Shown in pieces: positions 1 to 6,638 of a stretch of DNA of 14,459 nucleotides. Below the pieces are notes generated by a model. That model worked only from the letters and a program-made list of their open reading frames with translations, did not search any database and was not told where the DNA came from. The stretch's first letter is position 1. Every line of letters begins with the position of its first letter. The translations under genes and the position numbers were made by a program. The stretch is from Ignavibacteria bacterium (GTDB taxonomy: Bacteria > Bacteroidota > Ignavibacteria > Tepidaquicellales > OLB5): contig JAOADS010000036.1 in NCBI GenBank assembly GCA_026417195.1, positions 1 to 14,459 on the forward strand. The letters run 5' to 3'.

Positions 1-2203
1 GGGCTGGGATGCATTCGGGCTTCCGGCAGAACAATATGCAATCAAAACAGGTGTTCATCCTTCTGTTATCACTCAGAAAAGTATAGATAACTTCCGCAGA
101 CAGCTTAAATCAATTGGTTTTTCCTATGACTGGGACAGGGAAATAAATACAACCGATCCTAAGTATTATAAATGGACCCAATGGATATTTCTTCAGTTGT
201 ATAAAAAAGGGCTTGCTTACATGGCAGAAGTACCTGTTAACTGGTGCCCGGAACTTGGGACAGTTCTTGCAAACGAGGAAGTGCCGGAGCAAATTGAAAA
301 AGGTTACACTGTTATTAGGAAACCTATGAAACAATGGATGCTGAAAATAACTGAATACGCTGAAAGATTACTAACGGACCTTGATATGCTTGACTGGCCT
401 GAAAGCACAAAAGAAATGCAGCGTAACTGGATCGGAAAATCAGAAGGTGCGAGAGTAAATTTTAAAATTAAAGGAAGTGATAAAGTTATAGAGATTTTCA
501 CGACCCGACCCGATACTCTATGGGGTGCAACCTATATGGTTGTTGCACCTGAACATCCTTTTGTAAAGGATATAACAACTCCTGAGCATATAACATCAGT
601 TGACATATATATTGAAAACTCCAAAACGAAATCAGAGCTTGAAAGGCAGGCACTCCAGAAAGACAAAAGCGGAGTTTTCACAGGAGCTTTCGCAATTAAT
701 CCGGTAAACAACGAGGAAATTCCGATATGGATATCTGATTACGTGCTTATGACTTACGGAACTGGGGCAATTATGGCAGTACCAGCTCATGATCAGAGAG
801 ACTGGGAATTTGCAAAAAAACATCACTTGCCTGTAAGGGAAGTTGTAAAACCGCTTAACGGAAATTCAGATATAGAAAAGGAAGCATTTGAAGGTGAAGG
901 GGTATCGGTTAATTCCGGATTCATTACAAATCTTAAAACCAAAGATGCCAAAGAAAAAATTGTCGCCTGGCTTGAAGAAAAAGGAATCGGTAAAAAAGCA
1001 GTTCAATATAAACTCAGAGACTGGCTTTTCTCGCGTCAGAGATTCTGGGGAGAGCCATTTCCAATAATTCATTTAGAAGACGGAACGGTAAAACCCGTGC
1101 CGGAAGAAGACCTTCCTGTAATGCTTCCGGATGTGATAAATTATAAACCTACAGGTACAGGAGAATCACCACTTGCTTCAATAACTGAATGGGTTAATAC
1201 TATTGACAAGGAAACAGGTAAGCCCGCAAAAAGAGAGACAAACACTATGCCTCAGTGGGCTGGTTCCTGCTGGTATTATCTCAGGTTCATAGATCCGCAT
1301 AACGATAAGGAATTTGTAAATAAGGAAAAGGAAAGATACTGGATGCCAGTCAATCTATATATCGGAGGTACTGAGCATTCAGTTCTGCATCTGTTATATG
1401 CAAGATTCTGGCATAAGGTATTGTTTGATCTTGGTCTTGTTTCAACAAAGGAACCTTTTGTAAGGCTTTATCATCAGGGAATGATTTTAGGTGAAGACCA
1501 CAATAAGATGTCTAAATCAAGAGGCAATGTGGTAAATCCTGACGATGTTATAGAGAAGTACGGAGCTGATTCCCTGAGATTGTTTGAAATGTTCCTAGGT
1601 CCCCTGTCTGCAACCAAACCATGGTCAACAAAAGGAATAGAGGGAGTTTTTCGTTTCCTTAACAGACTATGGAGACTTATTATTGATGATGACGGGAAAG
1701 TGAGAGCAAATATTAAAGACATAAAACCTGAAGGAGATGCTGAGATTCTTATGCACAGAACTATAAGGAACGTAACCCGTGATATAGAAGACCTGGATAT
1801 GAAATTTAATACCTGTGTAAGTGAATTCATGATTTATGTAAATGAGCTTTATAAGATGGAAAGCATCCCTCTGGTGATGATAGAGGTACTGCTTAAGATG
1901 ATATCTCCCTTTGCACCTCATATTGCAGAGGAACTTTGGCAAAGACTGGGACATAACCAGACGATAGCTTATGAGAGCTGGCCGGAGTATGATCCCTCAA
2001 AAACAGAAAGAAAAAAAATAACCATAGTTGGTCAGGTTAACGGGAAAGTAAGGACAAGACTTGAGGCTGATATTGATACAGATGATTCAAAACTGATAGA
2101 GTTAGTTAAGTCGGATGAAAAGGTTAAATCATATATAAACGGAAAAACCATATTAAAGGAAATTGTAGTTAAGAACAAACTTGTAAATATAGTTGTAAAA
2201 TGA
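1..2203 (+). CDS. leuS: Leucyl-tRNA synthetase, 5' end missing
   Basis: Class I aminoacyl-tRNA synthetase that charges tRNA-Leu with leucine in the cytoplasm. The reading frame is open from base 2 (the first visible residues are GWDAFGLPAE), so the gene starts upstream. By comparison with E. coli LeuRS, roughly 75-80 residues including the HIGH motif are missing. 733 residues are visible. Seen in order: the zinc-region pattern NWCPELGTVLANEEV; the CP1 editing-domain threonine-rich motif TTRPDT near base 502; the editing-site GTGAIMAVPAHD near base 760; the RDWLFSRQRFWGEPFP block; the MPQWAGSCWYY block; and the catalytic KMSKS loop (HNKMSKSRGN, near base 1500). The C-terminal anticodon-binding domain ends in a VNGKVR motif typical of LeuRS. 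The stop TGA at 2201 overlaps the ATG of the next gene. The family identification is certain, and nothing suggests a pseudogene. Confidence 0.98.
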   Translation, partial: GWDAFGLPAEQYAIKTGVHPSVITQKSIDNFRRQLKSIGFSYDWDREINTTDPKYYKWTQWIFLQLYKKGLAYMAEVPVNWCPELGTVLANEEVPEQIEKGYTVIRKPMKQWMLKITEYAERLLTDLDMLDWPESTKEMQRNWIGKSEGARVNFKIKGSDKVIEIFTTRPDTLWGATYMVVAPEHPFVKDITTPEHITSVDIYIENSKTKSELERQALQKDKSGVFTGAFAINPVNNEEIPIWISDYVLMTYGTGAIMAVPAHDQRDWEFAKKHHLPVREVVKPLNGNSDIEKEAFEGEGVSVNSGFITNLKTKDAKEKIVAWLEEKGIGKKAVQYKLRDWLFSRQRFWGEPFPIIHLEDGTVKPVPEEDLPVMLPDVINYKPTGTGESPLASITEWVNTIDKETGKPAKRETNTMPQWAGSCWYYLRFIDPHNDKEFVNKEKERYWMPVNLYIGGTEHSVLHLLYARFWHKVLFDLGLVSTKEPFVRLYHQGMILGEDHNKMSKSRGNVVNPDDVIEKYGADSLRLFEMFLGPLSATKPWSTKGIEGVFRFLNRLWRLIIDDDGKVRANIKDIKPEGDAEILMHRTIRNVTRDIEDLDMKFNTCVSEFMIYVNELYKMESIPLVMIEVLLKMISPFAPHIAEELWQRLGHNQTIAYESWPEYDPSKTERKKITIVGQVNGKVRTRLEADIDTDDSKLIELVKSDEKVKSYINGKTILKEIVVKNKLVNIVVK

Positions 2204-2586
2204 TTCACACATTGCATTTTACGCTGGAAGAGGCAAATCAAATACTGGACGAAATAAAACCAATGATAGAGGAAATGATAGCCCTGAAGAAAAAGCTTGA
2301 CAACAAAGGCTATGATGTATATAACCACCAGTACTTCGGAGGATCAGGCCCAAACGGCAAGGGAGCGTTCCCTGATGAGATGGACAGACTTGTTGAGATA
2401 CTGAGAGATATTACTTCAAGGGGAATTCTAATAAAAGGTCTTGATAACGGACTAATAGACTTTCCTCACATAAGGGCAAATGAAGAAGAGGTTTACCTCT
2501 GCTGGAAATACGATGAAGGTGATATAAAATTTTGGCATAAAATTCCCGACGGATATTCCGGAAGAAGAAGTATTGACGAATTATAA
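2200..2586 (+). CDS. DUF2203 family protein
   Basis: A 128-residue protein of the DUF2203 family, whose function is not known. The family pattern is clear: an N-terminal FTLEEANQIL helix, a long amphipathic helical stretch (about residues 8-36), then the block with I-LIKGLDNGLIDFPHIR (about residues 77-93), VYLCWKYDEGDIKFWH (about 98-113) and a terminal GYSGRRSID. No signal peptide or membrane segment is seen, so it is probably cytoplasmic. An insertion with glycines (FGGSGPNGKG, about 45-54) lies between the two halves. The start ATG at 2200 overlaps the leuS stop in an ATGA arrangement, which suggests translational coupling, and there is no Shine-Dalgarno sequence. Co-transcription with leuS and proline dehydrogenase is likely but gives no clear hint of function. 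Confidence 0.85.
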   Translation: MIHTLHFTLEEANQILDEIKPMIEEMIALKKKLDNKGYDVYNHQYFGGSGPNGKGAFPDEMDRLVEILRDITSRGILIKGLDNGLIDFPHIRANEEEVYLCWKYDEGDIKFWHKIPDGYSGRRSIDEL

Positions 2587-2592
2587 ACTCTG

Positions 2593-3498
2593 ATGCACCT
2601 GCTGAATAAATTAGTTGTTAAAACCATACCCGTAATACCCAGGCAGATAGTAAGAAAATTTGCCCGTCGCTATATAGCAGGAGATAGGCTTGAAGATGCT
2701 GTGAACACTACCAAGAGGCTTAACGGGCAAGATATCATGACAACTATAGACTTTCTTGGAGAAGACGTCTTTAGTAAAGATGATGCACTGAATGCAAAAA
2801 AAGAATGCATAAAAATCCTTGATGCTATAGACAATCACAACCTGAATGCCAACCAGTCCCTCAAACTTACTTCGCTCGGGCTGAAGATTGACTATGACTT
2901 CTGTCTGAAAAACATGGAAGACATAGTTTCACACGCAGATAGACTTCAGAAAATATTCATCAGAATAGATATGGAAGACTCTTCATGTACAGATGATACG
3001 ATAAAAATCTACAGAGATCTGAGAAGAAAATTTCAGAACGTGGGGATAGTAATACAATCATATCTTAAAAGAAGTGAAAAGGACGTTCTGGATCTTTCAA
3101 AAGAAGGAACTAACTTCAGGTTATGTAAAGGCATTTATGTAGAGCCAGAAGAAATAGCTTACAAAGACAGACAGATGATAAGAGATAATTTTCTAAAACT
3201 ATTAAGAATTATATTTCAGAATAATTGCTATGTGGGTATAGCAACACATGATGAATATCTTATAGACGGAGCATATTCCCTGATCTCAGAATTCAGGAAA
3301 GACAGAGGTAATTATGAATTTCAGATGTTACTTGGAGTCAGGGAAAATCTAAGGGATAAAATACTTAAAGATGGTCACAGGGTAAGAGTCTATGTTCCCT
3401 ATGGTACACATTGGTACGAATATTCAGTTAGAAGATTTCAGGAAAATCCGCAAATTGCCGGATATGTAATGAAAAGCATCTTGGGTATAAACAGCTAA
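2593..3498 (+). CDS. Proline dehydrogenase (monofunctional)
   Basis: FAD-dependent enzyme oxidising L-proline to delta-1-pyrroline-5-carboxylate and passing electrons to the quinone pool. It is the first step of proline use as carbon, nitrogen and energy source. The 301-residue length fits the stand-alone bacterial PRODH barrel rather than bifunctional PutA. Visible family elements: RIDMED at about 124-129; RLCKGIYVEPEEIAYKD at 176-192; the IATHDEYLI strand at 216-224; QMLLGVRENLRD at 244-255; and the C-terminal substrate-binding motif Y277-S-V-R280-R281 inside VPYGTHWYEYSVRRFQENP, which matches Y552/R555/R556 of E. coli PutA by spacing. The ATG lies 6 bases after the DUF2203 stop without a Shine-Dalgarno sequence, so it is probably the last gene of the leuS transcript. 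No pyrroline-5-carboxylate dehydrogenase gene is adjacent, so the second step must be encoded elsewhere. Confidence 0.93.
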   Translation: MHLLNKLVVKTIPVIPRQIVRKFARRYIAGDRLEDAVNTTKRLNGQDIMTTIDFLGEDVFSKDDALNAKKECIKILDAIDNHNLNANQSLKLTSLGLKIDYDFCLKNMEDIVSHADRLQKIFIRIDMEDSSCTDDTIKIYRDLRRKFQNVGIVIQSYLKRSEKDVLDLSKEGTNFRLCKGIYVEPEEIAYKDRQMIRDNFLKLLRIIFQNNCYVGIATHDEYLIDGAYSLISEFRKDRGNYEFQMLLGVRENLRDKILKDGHRVRVYVPYGTHWYEYSVRRFQENPQIAGYVMKSILGINS

Positions 3499-3544
3499 AG
3501 AATTATCGGTTGACCGTTTATATTTTATTCGCTTTAATTCAACA

Positions 3545-3991
3545 TCAGTTATCCTTCAGTTTTATCGTTACAGTACCTTTTTCAGAATCAAATTCTACAG
3601 GATAGGTAGTTAAGTCCTTCTTTGCAGGACCTTCTGTAACCTTTCCTTCAATGGTATATTCCGAACCGTGGCAGGGACATACAAATTTACTGCCTTCAAG
3701 TTCCACGTCACAGCCCTTATGTGTGCAGATTGTTTTTACAGCTATAAACTCTGCTTCCGATTTCCTGATTAACATTATCTCATCGTTCACTCTCACTGAA
3801 CCGCCGGGTTTTGAGAGCGAAGGATTTTCTGAAAGTTTTACGAGGAGATCATCTCCTGAAATCCTTACAGCTTTACCGGCAACAGATTTTGTAAATTCTT
3901 CGAGGTTCAGGGAAGAAAGTACTGATCCGCTGATTGCTATTCCTATAGCTGATTTTTTTATAAAGTCCCTGCGGGAGATTTTATCTGACAT
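3545..3991 (-). CDS. Tat-exported Rieske [2Fe-2S] protein
   Basis: A 148-residue electron-transfer protein with a single Rieske domain. The N-terminus (SRRDFIKK, residues 6-13) is a twin-arginine motif followed by a weakly hydrophobic stretch (about 14-30). It is therefore exported folded and may stay anchored at the outer face of the inner membrane; no lipobox is seen. Cluster ligands are C89 and H91 (CTHKGC) and C105 and H108 (CPCHGS). C94 and C107 are placed to form the disulfide typical of high-potential Rieske proteins of bc-type complexes. No cytochrome b or c1 gene is adjacent, so whether it belongs to a quinol:cytochrome c complex or is a free carrier cannot be decided here. A good Shine-Dalgarno AAAGGAG stands 6 bases before the ATG. 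It is transcribed divergently from dapD. Confidence 0.92.
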   Translation of the reverse strand: MSDKISRRDFIKKSAIGIAISGSVLSSLNLEEFTKSVAGKAVRISGDDLLVKLSENPSLSKPGGSVRVNDEIMLIRKSEAEFIAVKTICTHKGCDVELEGSKFVCPCHGSEYTIEGKVTEGPAKKDLTTYPVEFDSEKGTVTIKLKDN

Positions 3992-3997
3992 TTTGAA

Positions 3998-4004
3998 CTC
4001 CTTT
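3998..4004 (-). promoter_or_regulatory. Shine-Dalgarno of the Rieske gene
   Basis: On the minus strand the bases read AAAGGAG, 6 bases before the ATG at 3991. This fixes the start just ahead of the twin-arginine signal. It stands out because most genes in the window lack a recognisable Shine-Dalgarno sequence. Confidence 0.7.
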
Positions 4005-4016
4005 TTTACTATTACG

Positions 4017-4047
4017 TAAAATTACTTTTAACGGATTTAAGTTGCAA
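4017..4047 (-). promoter_or_regulatory. Possible Bacteroidota-type promoter for the Rieske gene
   Basis: The minus strand carries TAATTTTA (4024 to 4017), one base off the Bacteroidota -7 consensus TAnnTTTG. A TTGC (4047 to 4044) lies 19 bases upstream, resembling the -33 TTTG. Position and spacing fit a start of transcription about 15-20 bases before the ATG. In AT-rich DNA such matches arise by chance, so this is only a candidate. Confidence 0.35.
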
Positions 4048-4073
4048 TATTAAATTATTTAAAACCCGAATAC

Positions 4074-4105
4074 TTGACTTGTAAATTGATTAAAGCCTAA
4101 TTTTA
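4074..4105 (+). promoter_or_regulatory. Possible promoter for dapD
   Basis: In the divergent spacer the plus strand carries TTGACT (4074-4079) and, 18 bases later, TAATTTTA (4098-4105). The latter can be read as a sigma70-like -10 or as a near match to TAnnTTTG. Either reading would start transcription near 4110, upstream of the preferred dapD ATG at 4137. The rest of the 145-base spacer (3992-4136) shows nothing else I can name. Confidence 0.3.
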
Positions 4106-4136
4106 CTTTAACTTGCATGATAAAAATTATCAGAGT

Positions 4137-4973
4137 ATGAGTCTTGAAAAAGACATAGAAAAGTATTTTTCCTCATCTGCCTTATCTGTAAAGGATCTAA
4201 AGAAAGCCCGCTTGGCATTTAACGAAATGGTAAGTCTCCTTAATAAAGGGGTGATACGGTCAGCGGAAAAGTCAGATGGTATCTGGAAAGTAAATAAATG
4301 GATAAAGCAGGGGATACTTCTGGGTTTCAGAATCGGGAAGCTGAAGAACATGTCTGTAAAAGACAGGCTTTATTTTTTTGACAAAAACACATTACCACTC
4401 AAGCCAATAAAACTGAAAGATAACATTAGAATTGTCCCGGGAGGTTCTTCTGTAAGAAACGGTTGTTACATTGCACCCGGTGTTATATGTATGCCTCCTA
4501 TGTATATAAATATAGGTGCATATGTTGATGAAAAAAGTCTTATTGATTCACATGCTCTTGTAGGCTCCTGTGCTCAGCTTGGTAAGAAAATACATCTTTC
4601 AGCAGCAGCACAGATAGGAGGAGTACTTGAACCGGTAAACTCCATGCCGGTAATAATTGAAGATGAAGTTATGATAGGAGGAAATTCAGGTATATATGAA
4701 GGCGTAATAATTCAGCGAAGGGCAGTAATAGGTGCCGGATGTATTATCACAGGCTCAACTCCGGTCTATGACACAGTTAAAGGAAAGATTTACAGAAAAA
4801 CTGAGAACGAACCGCTTATTATACCCGAAGGTGCTGTGGTTGTAGCTGGTTCACGTCCTTTAAAAAATAAATTCGGAATAGATAACAGCCTTTCAATCTA
4901 TACCCCTGTTATAATAAAATACAGAGACGAGAAAACAGATTCATCAACAGCTCTTGAAGAAGCCCTTCGCTGA
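4137..4973 (+). CDS. dapD: Tetrahydrodipicolinate N-succinyltransferase
   Basis: Transfers an acyl group (succinyl in the classical enzyme) from acyl-CoA to 2,3,4,5-tetrahydrodipicolinate in the succinylase branch of diaminopimelate/lysine synthesis, in the cytosol. I chose the ATG at 4137 (278 residues). It aligns with the start of E. coli DapD (274 residues) and gives the family's N-terminal helical domain; an upstream in-frame TTG at 4113 would add only eight unremarkable residues. The helical part includes IRSAEKSDGIWKVNKW (about 40-55). From about residue 100 the left-handed beta-helix hexapeptide repeats run through NIGAYVDE, VGSCAQLGKKIHLS and IGGVLEP. D137 and E188 occupy the positions of the E. 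coli catalytic Asp/Glu pair. The segment GGNSGIYEGVII (181-192) differs from the E. coli GARSEVVEGVIV, so acyl-donor choice is not settled. The next gene starts 2 bases after the stop. Confidence 0.88.
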   Translation: MSLEKDIEKYFSSSALSVKDLKKARLAFNEMVSLLNKGVIRSAEKSDGIWKVNKWIKQGILLGFRIGKLKNMSVKDRLYFFDKNTLPLKPIKLKDNIRIVPGGSSVRNGCYIAPGVICMPPMYINIGAYVDEKSLIDSHALVGSCAQLGKKIHLSAAAQIGGVLEPVNSMPVIIEDEVMIGGNSGIYEGVIIQRRAVIGAGCIITGSTPVYDTVKGKIYRKTENEPLIIPEGAVVVAGSRPLKNKFGIDNSLSIYTPVIIKYRDEKTDSSTALEEALR

Positions 4974-4975
4974 AG

Positions 4976-5701
4976 ATGAAATATGTTATTTTATCTGACA
5001 TACATGCAAACCTTGAAGCAATTGAAGCATGTTTCAGGAAAATTGATGAACTGAAGCCGGACAGAATCATATGCCTTGGTGATCTGGTTGATTACGGTGC
5101 AGAACCTAATGAGTGTTCAGAGATTATAAGAAGAAACGCTGATGTAGTCATAATGGGGAACCATGATGAAGCTCAGTTTGATTATGAACTTGCAGAAAAC
5201 TTTTCTGAAAACGCATATATATCATCCATCCTTACAAGGAAAATTATTTTACCGGAACTTATTGAATATTTCCGAACGCTACCAAGAGCTCACATCGAAA
5301 ATTCATTGCATTTCGTTCATGCATCGCCTTTGTTTCCGGAAAATTACCAGTATATACTCAATGTAAACGAAGCAAGGTTAAACTTTGCTCACTTCTTTGA
5401 GAAAATATGCTTCATCGGACACTCTCATCTGCCTCTGGTATTTGAAAAGAGAAATTATGATATTAAAATCATTACTTCAGAAAAATTTGTAATTAAAGAG
5501 GAGTGTAGTTACATTATAAATGTTGGCAGCACCGGACAGCCCAGAGATCATAATCCTAAGGCATCATTCGGATTTTTTGATACAGATATTTCCGTTTATG
5601 AGAACATTCGTGTAGAATATGACATTCAGAAAGCAGCAGAGAAAATTCTTAAAGCTGGGCTCCCGGAATTCCTTGCATACCGGCTTTATCAGGGAATATA
5701 A
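4976..5701 (+). CDS. Calcineurin-like metallophosphoesterase (YfcE/ApaH-like)
   Basis: A 241-residue cytoplasmic phosphoesterase with a dinuclear metal site. All metal ligands are visible in order: D8 and H10 (SDIHAN), D36 (GDLVDYG), N62 and H63 (GNHDE), H115 (VHASP), and H149/H151 (GHSHLP). It also carries the family's INVGSTGQPRD block (181-191). This set is typical of the small YfcE/MJ0936/diadenosine-tetraphosphatase-like branch, where proven substrates vary (nucleotides, phosphodiesters), so I assign no substrate. No signal peptide is seen. It begins 2 bases after the dapD stop and must be co-transcribed with it, but no functional link to lysine synthesis is evident. The 54-base gap after it carries the next promoter candidate. 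Confidence 0.88.
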   Translation: MKYVILSDIHANLEAIEACFRKIDELKPDRIICLGDLVDYGAEPNECSEIIRRNADVVIMGNHDEAQFDYELAENFSENAYISSILTRKIILPELIEYFRTLPRAHIENSLHFVHASPLFPENYQYILNVNEARLNFAHFFEKICFIGHSHLPLVFEKRNYDIKIITSEKFVIKEECSYIINVGSTGQPRDHNPKASFGFFDTDISVYENIRVEYDIQKAAEKILKAGLPEFLAYRLYQGI

Positions 5702-5720
5702 TTTTCTGATTCATATCATA

Positions 5721-5749
5721 TTTATTTATTTTCACAAAAATTAATTTTG
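5721..5749 (+). promoter_or_regulatory. Bacteroidota-type promoter element before the usp gene
   Basis: TAATTTTG at 5742-5749 is an exact match to the Bacteroidota -7 consensus TAnnTTTG. A TTTA at 5721-5724 could serve as the -33 element, although the 17-base spacing is slightly short. The element ends only 6 bases before the preferred ATG at 5756, so transcription would begin at or very near the start codon and give a leaderless or almost leaderless mRNA. No Shine-Dalgarno sequence is present, which agrees. Confidence 0.45.
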
Positions 5750-5755
5750 TTTAAA

Positions 5756-6610
5756 ATGATTAAAAATATTTTAGTACCGGTTGATTTTTCTCAGGCATCA
5801 ATGAATGCACTGGAATATGCTGCATTCATAGCCCGAAAAAATCAAGGCTTTCTTAACATAATTCATATAATAACCAGGACAGATCCGTTCCCCGGTTTTC
5901 ATCCAGCTTCTGTTGTTATCACCAAAATTTCATCTGAGAAAGAATTATTTGTAAAAGGTATTAAGTCCGTTGAAGATAAAATCAGAAGAATTTCAGGGAA
6001 AAAATTTTTAGCTGACATTCCTTACCGTTTCGACGTAAAAATTTCAGGAAATCCGGTAAAGGAAATTATATCTTATTCCTGTGAAATTAGACCTGATATT
6101 ATAGTTATGGGTACATACGGAGAAACAGGTTTTATGAAAAACCTTATGGGTTCAGTTACATCAAGAGTAATATTTTTAGCTGACGTACCCGTCCTTATGG
6201 TAAATAGAAAAATAAAATATCCTAAAAAGAAAATTATTGTATTTGCAAGTGATTTTTCAGAAGAATCTTATAAAATTTTCCCTTATGTAAAGAACTTCTC
6301 AGATTCCATTGAAGCAGAGATTCACCTTCTTGTTGTAAACACCCCTTTTGCGGATAAAAAGAGAAATGCTGCCAGTTTGCTTGAGTTCTCCGGAAAGTTT
6401 AAAGGCAAATTTAAAAAAATTATTTATGAAAAAACTTTTGTAATAGACGGTATAATTGAATATTCAAAATCAGTAGGCGCTGTTGTAATTGCCATGGCAA
6501 GTCACGGAAGAAGAGGAATAATAAGATGGTTTGACAAAAATACGTTTGAAATCATAAGAGACTTCTCGAAATTTTCAGTTCTTGCACTGAACGTTAAAAC
6601 TTTAAACTGA
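5756..6610 (+). CDS. Universal stress protein, tandem UspA domains
   Basis: A 284-residue cytoplasmic protein made of two UspA domains (about 1-150 and 157-280). Each starts with the typical strand pattern: ILVPVDFSQASMNAL at 5-19 and IIVFASDFSEESYKI at 160-174. The first domain has a full nucleotide-binding motif G119-x2-G122-x9-G132-S133 and is therefore expected to bind ATP. The second domain has only a degenerate form (SHGRRG at about 249-254, without the closing G-S/T) and is probably structural or regulatory. I prefer the ATG at 5756, which places the first strand right at the N-terminus; a TTG at 5747 lies inside the putative -7 promoter element. It is the first gene of a run with the P-type ATPase, CoA-transferase and OsmC genes. 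Tandem Usp proteins often sit next to membrane transporters, and a modulatory role on the ATPase is possible but unproven. Confidence 0.9.
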   Translation: MIKNILVPVDFSQASMNALEYAAFIARKNQGFLNIIHIITRTDPFPGFHPASVVITKISSEKELFVKGIKSVEDKIRRISGKKFLADIPYRFDVKISGNPVKEIISYSCEIRPDIIVMGTYGETGFMKNLMGSVTSRVIFLADVPVLMVNRKIKYPKKKIIVFASDFSEESYKIFPYVKNFSDSIEAEIHLLVVNTPFADKKRNAASLLEFSGKFKGKFKKIIYEKTFVIDGIIEYSKSVGAVVIAMASHGRRGIIRWFDKNTFEIIRDFSKFSVLALNVKTLN

Positions 6611-6638
6611 ATTAAGCCTTACATTACCTGTTTTCAGT

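Noticed and set aside
3499..3544. Hairpin CGGT-TG-ACCG in the convergent gap as a terminator
   Set aside because: The stem is only 4 bases with a 2-base loop, too tight to form, and no good T-run follows directly.
3651..4019. 122-codon plus-strand open frame over the Rieske gene
   Set aside because: It is the antisense shadow of an unmistakable Rieske domain with a Shine-Dalgarno sequence and Tat signal on the other strand.
4113..4136. TTG at 4113 as the dapD start
   Set aside because: The ATG at 4137 aligns with the known DapD N-terminus, and the extra eight residues show no family similarity.
3992..4136. FNR/Dnr-type site (TTGAC-N4-GTCAA) in the Rieske/dapD spacer
   Set aside because: TTGACT at 4074 has no matching inverted half at the required distance.
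5747..5755. TTG at 5747 as the usp start
   Set aside because: It lies inside the putative -7 promoter element, and the ATG at 5756 places the first UspA strand at the N-terminus as in the family.
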